Shown piece after piece: positions 10,135-21,499 of a stretch of DNA of 64,000 nucleotides. Source of the DNA: Scolanthus callimorphus (taxonomy: Eukaryota; Cnidaria; Anthozoa; Actiniaria; Edwardsiidae). Location of the stretch: positions 1-64,000 of the forward strand of contig JAWWUD010000225.1 in the NCBI GenBank assembly GCA_033964015.1, in the 5' to 3' direction. Every line of letters begins with the position of its first letter. The first letter of the stretch is position 1. Both the position numbers and the translations under genes were made by a program. The notes beneath the pieces were generated by a model, which ran no database searches, had not been told where the DNA came from, and worked only from the letters and a program-made list of their open reading frames with translations.

Positions 10135-13063
10135 TGTTTTAAATATAACGGCAGCAGCTTGGTAGATTATGCTATCGCCTCGTGCGACTTATTAATCACA
10201 TCAATTACTTTATTGTCAATCCCCTTGAGCCCCATTTAACGGACCATTGCTCTTTGTCGTACGCTCTCAAGCTAAAATATGTTAACAAGAAAGACAACGA
10301 ACAACACGACGATGTCGGGATGAGCGAACTCAGAACACTTGTTTGGAATGATAAATTAAATGAAACACCGAGTCAGATTTTAATAACTAACGAGACGCAA
10401 GACAGAATTTATGCCTCATTGAGCAACAACAACGTGGACACAATGACAGAACAGTTCACGCAAACGTTGACTGATGCATGCAAACAAGCTGGCTTGGAAT
10501 ATCAGAATAAGAAAGCGGAGAGAAACATCAAAAACAAATTATGGTTTGACGAAGAATGCAAAACCGAAAAAAAAACTTAGAAACCTAGGCAGAAATATTG
10601 TGAGATCGCCCAACGATGAGTCGATAAGATCAGTGCTGCATAGTAAAAAGAAAGTATTTAAACGTCTATGGAGAAGAAAGAAACAACAATACCGGAATAA
10701 GATTCTAGATAATATGGATTTCAACAACTCTAAAGTGGTATGGAAACAGTTAAAGAAATTATTTGATATGGGAAACACAAAAAAACAGAAGGGCGCAAAT
10801 TGAACTAGAAGAAGCGGGAACATTTTATCATCACTTTAAGCGTCTAAGCACTAGAGGTAACACAGAGAACGACATAACAGACACTACACTTGGTAACAGC
10901 GACGGCCCGCTAGACTTCGTAATCACAGAACAAGAAATAACGAATGCAATAAGTAAATTAAAATCGGGAAAAGCTCCAGGCGCAGACAACATTTGAATGA
11001 ATTTCTTAAATATAATAAAAGTATACTAAAAACACCGCTAAGCACTCTTTTTAATAAAATCCTAGCCAGGGGCGAGTACCCGAGCGCTTGGAGTTATGGG
11101 CTTATCGTTCCAATCCATAAGAAAGGCGACTCCTTAAACCCAGAAAACTACAGAGGAATAACTCTTTTATCTGCGATGGGGAAAGTTTTTATGTCAATAA
11201 TGAACCAAAGGCTGTATTCTTACCTTGTAGAGGAAAAAATAATAAGACCAGAACAATGTGGCTTCAGAAAAGGGCAAGGTACAACAGACAGTTTATTTAT
11301 ACTAAAATCATTAATTGATAAATACGTGAAAGCCAAGCCAAACAAAAGGTCAAATCATCTGTTCGCATGTTTTGTGGATTTTAGCAAAGCGTTTGACAGC
11401 ATACCCAGAGAAAAATTGCTCGATAAACTCGGAGCAGCGGGTGTAACGGGACGTTTCTTTGACTTAATTAGATCCGTGTACTCCAAAGACAAATCGTCAT
11501 TGAAAATAGGAAGCCTAATAACTCCAGCTTTTAAATGTAACGCAGGCGTGAAACAGGGGTGCATGATTTCGCCGACGTTGTTTAATCTTTTCCTAAGCGA
11601 TCTGCCAGCCAAACTTGACTTAGAAAACGAAAGCGATGCGACCATTAACGCGAGGCCACTTAGCTGTCTGCTCTACGCTGACGACTTGGTGATCTTTTCA
11701 AGTTCCGCCAAGGGTCTGCAAAAGTATCTTGACTGTCTTAAAGAATACTGTGATCTTACTCAAATATCGGTTAACCTAGACAAAACCCAAATTATGATTT
11801 TTAACTATAACGGTAGGACGATGAACAATTATATATTTTATTACAAAGGAAACCAATTACAAAATGTTAAAAGTTACAAATACCTAGGCCTGCACTTTCA
11901 GTCTACGGCACATTTTCCCTTGCTAAAGAGGAGATTAAGAAAATAGCTTTAAAAGCAATGTATAAACTTAGAAGTGAAATGGGCGTCCACTTTAGGTACA
12001 ACATTCAGTTAACGTTACGATTATTTGACTCACTGATCAAAGCTATTCTTCTATATGGAAGTGAAATCTGGGGAGTAGACTCAAAAGGAAAGATGGAAAA
12101 AGACCCAATCGAAATTGCGCATTGTAAATTCATTAAATGGTTATTAGGCGTGAATAGATATTGTACCTCTAACGCATGTAGGGCTGAAGTGGGGCGTTTC
12201 CCGATGAGAATGGACGCAAACTGCAGAGCGATTACGTTTTGGAAAAAATTAATAAACGATCAGGAACAAATCAAATTATCGAGCAAAGTATTTTTCGACA
12301 CCCTCATAAATGAAGAAAAGGAATTTTGGCACAAAAAGCTGAAGAGCATTTTGGATCTCGCCGGCATGAGTGACGTTTGGTTGACAGGACAAATCACGAT
12401 TGAGAGCGTTAGACAAAGACTATGCGATATCGAACAACAAACATGGATAAGCTCTTTACAAAATGACGAAAGAAAAGACGCGCGACAAGGCAACAAGTTG
12501 AGAACGTTTCGGAAATTCAAGCTCTCATACAACTATGAAAGTTATCTCACGAACGTCACGAATGTCGAACATAGAATCGCCCTAACAAAATTGCGACTAA
12601 GCAACCACTCCTTAGCAATCGAAACGGGGCGATATGCAAAACCCTATCAAGCTCCAAAAGACAGAGTCTGTCAAATTTGCAACACAGGAGCCGTAGAAGA
12701 CGAAGAGCATTTTTTAGTAAAATGCATAGCTTTCAAGCGATACAAAATAAAATTGTTTGAATACCTCGAAAAGGAAGCAAAGGTTGCCCTCAATGGTTTA
12801 CCCGCAGCGACTGTATTCCAAAAAATTATAAAACTAAATCAAAACGGAAGTACCCAAAAGCAAATCGCGAAATTTATATGGGAAAGTATGTCAGAAAGAA
12901 AAAAACATATTAAGGCTGAACAGTAATGGCATCGCCTCGCCCCGCCGGACTAAACTTTATCTATATTTTTGTTTTTAAACTACACATTTATTGGAACCTA
13001 ATGCTTATGTATTTTGATATACACGGTATCAATAAACCATGTCTATGTCTATATGACTGTAAG
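10135..13063 (+). mobile_element. 5'-truncated LINE (jockey/CR1/I-like group), whole element
   Basis: Begins within the endonuclease domain (SLVDYAIAS... then LTDHCSL) and runs through RT and a C-terminal region to a 3' UTR. The tail holds AATAAACC and CTATGT-type repeats near 13030-13055. A related fragment is at 32936-34047, and a related tail on the other strand is at 63791. 5' truncation is normal for target-primed reverse transcription. Confidence 0.8.
10143..12926 (+). pseudogene. LINE ORF2: endonuclease C-terminus, reverse transcriptase, C-terminal zinc motif
   Basis: Order seen: end of the AP endonuclease (TDHCSL, with the catalytic His); a linker with LWFDEECK; RT from about 10925 with KSGKAPGADN, PIHKKGDSLNPENYRGITLL, FVDFSKAFD (first catalytic Asp), GVKQGCMISPTLFN and LLYADDLVI (catalytic Asp pair); then a C-terminal part with LFDSLIKAILLYGSEIWGVD and a C-x2-C...H-x4-C motif (CQICNTGAVEDEEHFLVKC). 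Shifts occur near 10200, at the A9 run near 10570, the A7 run near 10780, the T run at 10992 and TTTTCCC near 11915. Each is a one-base change next to a mononucleotide run. Catalytic residues are intact. Confidence 0.75.
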
Positions 13064-13407
13064 TATATGATGGGTTGGGAGGGGGGGGGGACGGGGGGGG
13101 ACTAGGGGGGACGGGGGGGGAGTTGCTTGATCATGAATAGCAAAACATGCAATAAATAGTACACTCTTAAATACAGAATTTCACCCTTGGTCTTTGAAAG
13201 CCTAACTGACCACTTTAAAGACTAATTTTAATTCCACTTTAATAAAACTGGAAGTGCATGGGTCGGGGTTAGGTAATGCAGTTTGTAATAACAGACCACA
13301 GGCATGCCAGGCGAATTATTTTTAAATAAATTTGACAAGATACTATTATGGAAGGAGGAGCGAGTGAAATGTGTTAAGTACTGTGGGAAGGCTGGAAACA
13401 GTTGCTA
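13064..13407. repeat. G-rich run and inverted copy of the 8.0 kb repeat unit
   Basis: Positions 13079-13123 are runs of G broken by AC and ACTA. From 13127 to about 13290 the sequence is the reverse complement of 8028-8143 (shared blocks include AAAACTGGAAGTGCATG and TACAGAATTTCA). No gene. Confidence 0.65.
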
Positions 13408-13542
13408 GACTGCAGAATACCCCCCCCCCCCCCCCCCCACTGATTTGAATATGAATAGATCTTTTGTTTTATGCCACCTCGTTCTATAAGAACTTCAGAG
13501 AGATGCAAATTGTGGGGGGGGGGGGGGGGGTATTCTGCAGTC
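13408..13542. repeat. Inverted repeat with facing poly-C and poly-G runs
   Basis: GACTGCAGAATAC plus about 19 C (13408-13438) is mirrored by about 17 G plus TATTCTGCAGTC (13514-13542), with a 75-bp loop. Glycine- or proline-rich frames across it are artefacts. Confidence 0.75.
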
Positions 13543-13688
13543 GCTCCGAAATAGTAATCCCCAAGACAAAACTCAGGAGACATTTAAAGTTAATAATGCA
13601 ACTTTATATACGAATAATTCACCTGAAGCAACTTTTACTACAATGCAGATGGAATTTATTTTGGTCAAAACTAAATGGATGTTAAAAT

Positions 13689-14122
13689 AATAGACCTTTC
13701 CGAAGTTTTTCTTATTTCCACAGGAGGCCACGGAATAAAATCCATCACCATAGCTGGAAAGAGCTGAAATAATGAAGAAATAGCCTGGCATATTTCCCGA
13801 ATTCTGTGTATGTTCGTATAGGATATATGACCTCTGTGAACTCCAAAGTTTGCATACTCGGTAGGCAAGATTTCTTGTTTGCCGAACGAACTGGTATTAA
13901 AATCGTGAACTTTACCTTGCCATTCAGGCCCGGATCCAGGGGGGTTCATCGGGGGTTCCTCTTAAAATCCTCGATCCGCCACTGCCATTTCTTTGTTATT
14001 TCAAAAGATTTTCCTCTCAAACTTTTGCATTTTACTAATTTTAGTCTGCTCTATCCAGCTATTAGTGATGGATTTTTTCTCCGTTGCCTCCTGTGGAAAT
14101 AAGAACTTCCGAAAGGTCTATT
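13689..14122. mobile_element. 434-bp MITE with about 80-bp TIRs
   Basis: Left end AATAGACCTTTCCGAAG and right end CTTCCGAAAGGTCTATT. Arms at 13689-13770 and 14046-14122 stay alignable through ATTTCCACAGGAGGC and its complement. The loop contains a smaller palindrome (CCGGATCCAGG...CGATCCGCC, 13930-13980). Non-coding. Confidence 0.75.
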
Positions 14123-14465
14123 GAGACAATTGAATGATAATCTTGCTAATGTTGAATGTGACATTTCAGACATTTTTATGGAGATTCAGTAAATACTGAA
14201 ATTCATTAAATACTGAATATGCAAAAAAGGTTGATTTTCTGAACAATGTTGTACTTTCAAAATTGCAATAAGCTAAAAAAAACGTATTGTACTTGTGCAC
14301 CATTTGTTTCTCGTTGAATAAATAATAAAATTCCTGGAGGATTCCCCGCCCCCCTCCCCCCCGATTTGTCACATTTTGTCACAAATCCAAGATGGCGGCC
14401 AAGCGATAGCAAACTCGCGTTTCTCGACCTAAAACTACTCTCTAACGTCTGCGAGCAGGCTAATA
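14123..14465. other. No gene seen
   Basis: AT-rich DNA with a short C-rich run near 14340-14362. Nothing coding. Confidence 0.5.
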
Positions 14466-15318
14466 ATGTTTTCTCCGATTTTGCCAGCTAATTCAATATG
14501 ACAGGATGATAATATCATTAGTGAGGCTCAGCATGATAGGAATACTTGTGTGATACTCTTCCTAGATGTTCCACAATAATATAATAATAAATATTCATTA
14601 GCAAAGAAATTTTAAGCATAATTTAGCAGGCAATATTCTCGATAGAATCCTATGATATCTCTTTTTCGTGTAAATTGAGGACGAGATATCATAGGATTCA
14701 AGTATATTCAAAGCGTTCAGTCGGTAGATTCCGCCGAAAATAGCACTCAAAAAGACGATATCGCCCTCGTCGCTGCGCGACTCGTGCGATATCGCTTTTT
14801 TCGTGCTATTTTCTTAGCGGAATCTAGCCTCCTGAAGCTTTGAATAATCCTATAATATGTCACCGATCACTTTGAAATAAAAAGAAATACTAAGTAATGA
14901 GTTCGATACGCGTATTGAACTTTCAACACGAGACTAAACTGAGTAAAAGTGTGGTCATACTTTCAAGAAATAATCGGAAAACTTTCTCCGATTTTGGGGC
15001 TAATAAAACCCACAAAGAAAAACAAGGAAAGGACGATAAAACTAGTCCAAATGTCCGAACTGTGATACTCTTTCTACGATTACGGGAAATTCACTGTCAA
15101 CTTAGTCTAAAATGAGGTTTTTACACATAATATCGTAATATTTTCGAGCTGGATCACTGAAAGAGAACAACCGATTTACATTCTTGTATGTTATGAACAA
15201 ACTATAGAACTAGAACTTACCATAAGACAGGTGTCGGATCAGTAGCCTTCGCCATTGATAACCCAAACAAGACAGGTTCCTAAGATGCAATGCGCATGTC
15301 CGGCAGAATACTCCTCTG
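14466..15318 (+). repeat. Dispersed repeat, copy 2 (first copy at 5872)
   Basis: Co-linear with 5872-7095 except that it lacks the 360-bp insert of copy 1 and carries its own palindromic insert at about 14643-14850. Shared blocks include GAGTTCGATACGCGTATTGA and GTGATACTCTTTCTACGATT. No coding frame. Confidence 0.7.
14643..14850. mobile_element. Double hairpin insert within repeat copy 2
   Basis: Two foldbacks in a row: GAATCCTATGATATCT (14645-14660) with its complement at 14684-14699, and an arm from TTCAAAGCG at 14707 to a complementary end at 14844, with an inner GACGATATCG/CGATATCG stem. Copy 1 of the host repeat lacks the block, so this is an insertion with a known empty site. Confidence 0.65.
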
Positions 15319-16840
15319 TTATGATCAGAGAACTCAATTGAAAGGGGGGTAATGACCATCATATGCGTGTTGGTGTGATTTTATTATTACAACAATGATG
15401 TTATTAACATCGTGGTCGCAAATTAGAAGCGAGCAAAGCAATTAAATTGTGACTCACCCTAGGGAGCATACTGTTGGCAGATAACGTATTCCTCTGAGAA
15501 ATGGTAGTGTTGTTATTACAATATTATAGCGTTCTTTCGTATCTTCTGTTTTCATGTGTGAAATACAGAGGTATGAAATACAGAGGTATGAAATACAGAG
15601 GTTTGGATTCAATCGGCTGTGTCATTTCAGAACAATAGAGAATGAAACGGTTGATTGATTGCAAAACGACTACACTTATTAAATAAGACAAATCTTTAAA
15701 AAGAAGCAGTTAAATTTTGTCCAGCCTCAGCGTTCTTATTTCTGTGGCGATTTCAGAGTTAAATGTTTTCTTTAGAGTAGCATAATTTAATCAGCCTCAA
15801 TTTGCTCTTATTTGGTTCTAATTTTTCGCGGGTTTTCAGCCTCGGTTTTCTGATGTCCTATTTTATTTCGGAGTTCATATCATGTGCGACCAAAATCACC
15901 CAAGACAACGCGCAATGGGATGTTCACCCCCCTCCCCCCCAAAAAAATGCAACTATTATGAGAATTCAAGAGTAATTTATTCGCTGTCTGATGATTCTAG
16001 GACAATTGAAGATTTGAAAATGCTACAGCTTTCACGTTTCATGGCGAGACCTGCGACAATTATTTTGCTATAATCCTACAGTTGTATTGGCGCTTTGTGA
16101 TAATTCTAGGACATTTGAAAATATAGTTACGGACGCCTAGATCTTTTGACCATGATTTTCGACGGTTCTGGCTTATCTGGTTGTTCGAACACTCTAATTT
16201 TATGGTCACCAATTAAACATTTTCAAATGTTTTTCAATAATTTTGAACAATGCAATTTAGGGATTGGAGTTTATAGTGAATAAAAATGTCAATCACTATT
16301 GAAAGAAACATCATTAGGTAGCTCGTGTATCATTCGTACCGCGGACATAGCGGCTCGACCCCGCTTTTTTCTTTCTTTTCTTTTCTTTCTATGCCTCGTT
16401 TCATGTCTCTTCAATCCCGCAACACAATGAAATTCAACAATTGCGACAAATCGCGTTTGTGACTGTGACGCCCCCTTGTTCTCCTGGTAGAGTGAGACAG
16501 GATCTTTTTACGATTCCACCATTTCCAGGCTTTACTTTTTTCGCAATAGCTTGCTTGGTACGCTTACTACAAGTACACGAGATTTTAATAGAAGAGGAAA
16601 TGTCTCCAAGTGCAACTTTTCCCGTCGGAGATTGTAATTTGCCTTCTACAGACTTTGAACTATAATGGGTCTCGACTGTAACAACCAGCTGCATTAATGG
16701 CATTATATCCTAGAAATTGTGCAGAAAGAGCTGAGATATGGGCGCGGTTGTCTCAAAATCCATCTCAATTCTAGAACTTCACCGGAGAAACTCCAGACAG
16801 TTTTTCCCCGCGACGTTGAGCTGTATATAAGAAATCCAAG

Positions 16841-17948
16841 TAGCCTGAGTATCAGGACCCTTCCCCTCCTCGAAAAAAAAATGAGAGAAGGAGGGGAGAG
16901 GGCCTGACACAAATGCATTCAAAAGTTCATGTTCAACATTCAGAATCTGAATGCTGCGCTGATTGGCCAAAAGACAAAGGGACGCGTCACGTGAGTTAAA
17001 CCGGAAGCGAAACTGGAAGCGTTTGCTCATTCGAGTACAAGCCGCGATGGGAGAGAGGAATCGTTCGGGAACACGAACGCAAAGATTTTAATAAATTCGT
17101 CCTTTCAAATTCGGAATATGGACGAAAGAGAGTTTGAAGATGATGTAGAATCTGGAATACAGTTTTTTCCTGCTACACAAGTAAAAGAAGAGCAGACCGC
17201 GTGCCTCAAATTCTAGTAGTTTTGCCAACTGCTTTTGACAAACGCTAATTTATCAACACCGATGCTGTACGCTAGCTTCTGGCTTTAGAAAGATGGAGAG
17301 AAGACCCTTGCGAGTATCGTTACTAGGCCCGAAAGCAGCAAGTCGTGCTAAAAGCTAAGGGAATTTCAACGGCATCCCTCGAAGATCAACGATAACAAAG
17401 AAATCCTCGAAATCCTGCTCGGCAGCGCTACATTTTCTCCTAGCTCAGGCTAAATTGTTCCCGCAGGATTTGGCAGCTTTCGCTAGAAAAAACGGTCCTT
17501 TGAGCTCGTGATAAGCTTGCAGTTCTGTAGTAGAAATTTCCTTGCGGAATTCCTGCACACATCGAGAACCGCTCGCCGAAGTTCCCAGGCAGTCCACACT
17601 TTCAATTTCAAGCAGGTTTCCCAAAATAACCGACCGAGCTCCAAGCTTTCCAGATCTTTTTGTTGGAGAAAATAAGTGTACTGATCCGGATTTGAGCCAT
17701 ATTTAATAAGCTTGATCTTAATACAAACGAAAAAAAACAAGCAAGCTCGACTGTTTTGGTTTTGGTTCAGGGAAACGCACTTGAGCGAGACAATAGGCGA
17801 TGACAGCTGACGACAATTTTTGATATGATTTTGACAGCCGCCTTGAAGGGGGCGGAAGGCGCCGCGACAAGTGATTGTGTCAGGCGTAATTCTATTTTTC
17901 CTCTCATTTTCTCACAGAAAAATAAAATTCCGCCTGATACTCAGGCTA
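16841..17948. mobile_element. 1.1 kb foldback element nested in the 3.6 kb relic
   Basis: Left end TAGCCTGAGTATCAGG (16841) and right end CCTGATACTCAGGCTA (17933-17948) are exact complements of 16 bp. Each end also forms its own hairpin with GCCTGACACAA or TTGTGTCAGGC further in. A short open stretch near 17118 (MDEREFEDDVESGIQFF) might be a captured exon, but it stops after 32 codons. Confidence 0.65.
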
Positions 17949-18074
17949 AAATCCAAGCGAACCAAGGGACAAGATCAGATGCTTGTTGAACTTGAGAGAT
18001 CGCATACTTCTGCAAATTGTTTGGCTTCGAAGCTATCAACTTTTTCAAATCTTTGAATTATACTTGGTGTATAA

Positions 18075-18385
18075 AGTGAGACAGCAGTAGCGGGAACGAT
18101 TCACGCGTTGCTTCCAATTAGTTCACTGTATGAGCGCCAATTTGGAAAGTCATGCAAGAAGTAATACCCGAATTGCCCAATGTTGTTGGCATGATTGATG
18201 CTACACCAATTCAGATAAACAGGTCCCGAAGCAGAAGGAGAGGAAGACTTGGCTTTAGACATGATAAATTTGAATGTTTTTCACCGTCATTACAGAGTTC
18301 GTATTGAACATCGGATAAAGGACTTTTTCGTTGTTTATCAAGCCGGTTTAGTAGAAATAGACGCTGGAGAGTGTGTGCAGTAGCA
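18075..18385 (+). pseudogene. Harbinger-like transposase fragment
   Basis: In consecutive frames the sequence gives GTIHALLPISSLYERQFGK, then ELPNVVGMIDATPIQINR, then YRVRIEHRIKDFFVVYQAG. The middle block resembles the strand with the first catalytic Asp of DDE_Tnp_4 nucleases (G-x-I-D-A/G-T-x-I). The frame shifts at least twice and only about 100 residues remain. It lies near the right end of the 15321-18934 element, as expected for a relic of its transposase. Assignment rests on one short motif, so it is tentative. Confidence 0.35.
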
Positions 18386-18945
18386 AATTTGTGCATGCGC
18401 TCACAATTCGAAAGAGAAGGAGACTGTCACAAATCCGTAGACTTGCTTGTGTTTAAAAATAAAAATTCCGTGTCCCGCAGTCCAAACTAAAAGTACATGA
18501 TCAGCTACCATAGATTGCGAGTTGTAGGTCTGAAGAAAAATAAAATTGTTACATTTATTCCAACCTACAATAAACAAACAATAAATCGTATGAGTTCTCT
18601 GTTATTGATTAATTTATTCTGTTATTATTTTTGTGGAAGGGGAGAGATACGGGGAGGGCTAGTATATGGTAGAGGATCTTGGCCGTTGTGAAGTTTGGGA
18701 GGCTCACTGGTTAAAGCAAAAAACGACAAAAAATATACAAACCTTTATCAAACAATTCCCAGTAGATTTTGGGGTTATGCTCGCTAGATAATTCCCAGGG
18801 GTTTCTTTCCCCTTTATAATGCAAATCACTGAAATACAGAGGCTATGAAATACAAAGGTCTGCAAAAACATAAGATACGAAAGAACGCTAATAGATCAAA
18901 CGAGGCATTACTCTCCATTGAGTGCCCTGATCATTAGCATTTCAC

Positions 18946-21480
18946 AACAACAGGTATGAAACCTGCGGCCATGGAGAGAGCGCAGTTAGCTCGCAGAAGA
19001 AAATTAGAATTCGCGGCAATGAAAGATTCAACTTTAAGTTAAACCTGCATAATTAAATAGCTTGCAAAAACATTCAGTTTCATTCCGTGATATCTCTTTT
19101 GATACAAAACATCCAATTGTAAGGTTAAATTTACCAAGTGCGGGATGCCATAAATTTCTGGTTTTATGCCCAAAGAAACGGTGCTTCTAAAGTTAAGTGG
19201 TTTGGATTCAAAGCAATTACTCTTAACATATAGTTTGACATGTATCTAGGTAAATACGTGCGCAGGAAATTTTTACATTCATGCCTTAGTGAAAGGCTTA
19301 ATTTGTGGTGCGTCTACGACATCGACCTCGCTAATACATTTCTGACCTACGAATGTTCTAAAACTTGGCCAGATGAAAGTTCAAGTCTTCTAATGAGCAT
19401 CGCCAAGATTTAAGCCGAAAATATCTGCAATATTTTTTTATGAGAGGGCATTAAAAACTATGGGATCGTCTTTGTATTGAAGAATTGTGACTTAGATGAA
19501 AAAGATTGCAAAGAACGGAGAATTCGCAGCTAATCTAGGGTCCTTTGTGCTTGATTTACAAAAAGAATTACTGGAATCGGCAAAAAAGCGCAAACGTTAT
19601 AGCCCGATATGTATAACCTGGTAGTCCAGCTCTGGACACAGATGAGCGCACAAACCATTTCGAGCGAGTCGCCTTAAAGGGCTATTTCTCAAACCTAGAC
19701 TAGTATTTTGCAGGAGTCGATCCAGGAATTTCAAAAAGGGGGGAAATAGTGAAAATATAGGGACCAAAAAGTGGAAATTTCCTTCAGCAAATACAAACTG
19801 TCTGGTGCTAACTATAATTGAAACAGGTGACTTTTACTGTGCGGCTACTTCAACCGGGCCATTTTGTAAGAAGTGAGTCAATCAGAAAGTGAGTACAGAA
19901 CAAAGGATATCGACTTTCTTAAATCTTAGACATCAAAATATCGCTTTTCTCGTAAAAATTGTGAAAATTATGGGCAGAAATAACAAATCCACAGCGCTAC
20001 TCCATGTTGTGTCGCAGCCTTGAAGAAAATCCTAAAGCAACAATTTGTCTCCTCAGTCTAGAGCATGGATCCCGAAAAAGAAAACAAAGGCTCTGAAAGG
20101 GGAAATGTAGGAAACAAAGTGAATTCAGGATTGCAAAGGCAGTTTCTTTAAACATCAATATTTCCATCTCGTCTAATTTTTGGAGATCAGATGCTCGAAG
20201 CATCCCGTTCCCCGTTAAGCTGACCCTGTCAAGAAGAAATTAATTTCTAAATATAGTCATTAAGGTACAGCTGCAGTTTTCTCTGGTGCGAGGGGTTCCA
20301 ACAGGTGTATTTTCCCTTACACCTGTCTTGTGAATTATAACAGAGAATCCCCATTTTTTTATAGGGTGCAAGTTCATTTTCATTATAATCTCCTGAATAC
20401 CAGTGACAAAACATAGATCTGCGGGATAATGAGAAAGTTTCAACCATTATATTGTAAGCTTACTTATCTTTCGACGAGCCTGTGCGTAGGTGTAATTACA
20501 AAAAATAAAAAGAGGTTGCAACGAATTCCTAGCATCAAACCTACCTTTTCTTGCTGAAGCTGAAGACCCTTCAAATAGCATGTGCTGATCCTTAGTTCCC
20601 AGAAAAATCACAATGTCAAGCTATCGTGGCTGTAATCTGGACATAACCTTGTTTGTGGCCCGAGTACACTAGTCTGAGAGAATACGTGTGTCCAGTTGTT
20701 CATGCATGGTTTGAGGCCAATGCGCGTTTGATTGCTGTCATTTTGAATTCAGTTGACATTATATCTTTTAGTCTGCTACTATTTCAGGGTTCTCCTTGTC
20801 CCAAAACATTTCGTTTGAGCCATAAACAAATGGGTATACGCTTGGAAGCTGTTTGTGCCTTGGGCGCCATCTTTGATTTTTCCTTGAGCCATGGAGAAGA
20901 CCGCTAGCAATGCTGTCCGTGGGCTCAAATCTATACGCTGTTATGAATAATTATGAACTAGAACTAAATGTCCCCTCGGGAGCAGCCGTGGGTTGACTAT
21001 GGGCCTTAGTATGGTGCTCCGCCTGCGTGGCCTTAACTCGTTGAATTAAGTTCATCGTATCGTATCATATCGATTAATAAATGAATAATATTTTACACCA
21101 CTCAAAATATTCGCAGCACGAGTTTTGAAGAGTACTAAATATGTATTGTGAGTTTTCCAAGGTTTTTACATTGTTTATTTGTTTACTCTATTTTAGACCT
21201 TCTCACATTACTACAGGGGTGGTTTTGAGTCCAAGATGTCAAAAAGAGAAGCTGGTTTGATATTGGGCGTAAGGTATGTATAAAAAGGGCGTATTATATA
21301 AGCTTTACAGAGGGCATCTCGCCACTTTCAGTGTTCCAATATGTTTGTCAACACAAATGTTTGTATCTTGTTCATCACTCCACAAAGTGCTTGCCAACTT
21401 TGTGCAGCCACGAATTTGCTTCTGTCTGCGATAGATTGCCGATGTTGTTTGATTATTCCAAATCGGATTTAACAATTATT
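18946..21480. other. 2.5 kb with no recognisable gene
   Basis: AT-rich DNA. Short reverse frames around 20000-20450 and a forward frame at 20653-20907 have no recognisable motif or repeat partner. A short block near 21012 (TATGGTGCTCCGC) resembles the palindrome at 30570 and 53893. Nothing else seen. Confidence 0.5.
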
Positions 21481-21499
21481 CGCTGAAGGCGAAGTGAAT

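Larger units (their letters stand above)
15321..18934. mobile_element. 3.6 kb decayed DNA transposon, probably PIF/Harbinger-like
   Basis: The left end ATGATCAGAGAACTCAATTG pairs with the right end CCATTGAGTGCCCTGATCAT at 18915-18934. Further in, TAGCGTTCTTTCGTATCTT (15526) has its complement near 18865. Both ends carry GAAATACAGAGG-type repeats (15560-15603 and 18830-18860). A transposase-like fragment sits near the right end, and a separate foldback element is nested inside. Boundary pairing is imperfect, so the extent is uncertain. Confidence 0.4.

Noticed and set aside
17118..17216. RecQ-type helicase first exon (MDEREFEDDVESG...)
   Set aside because: Only 32 codons, no helicase motif visible; recorded as a possible captured scrap only.
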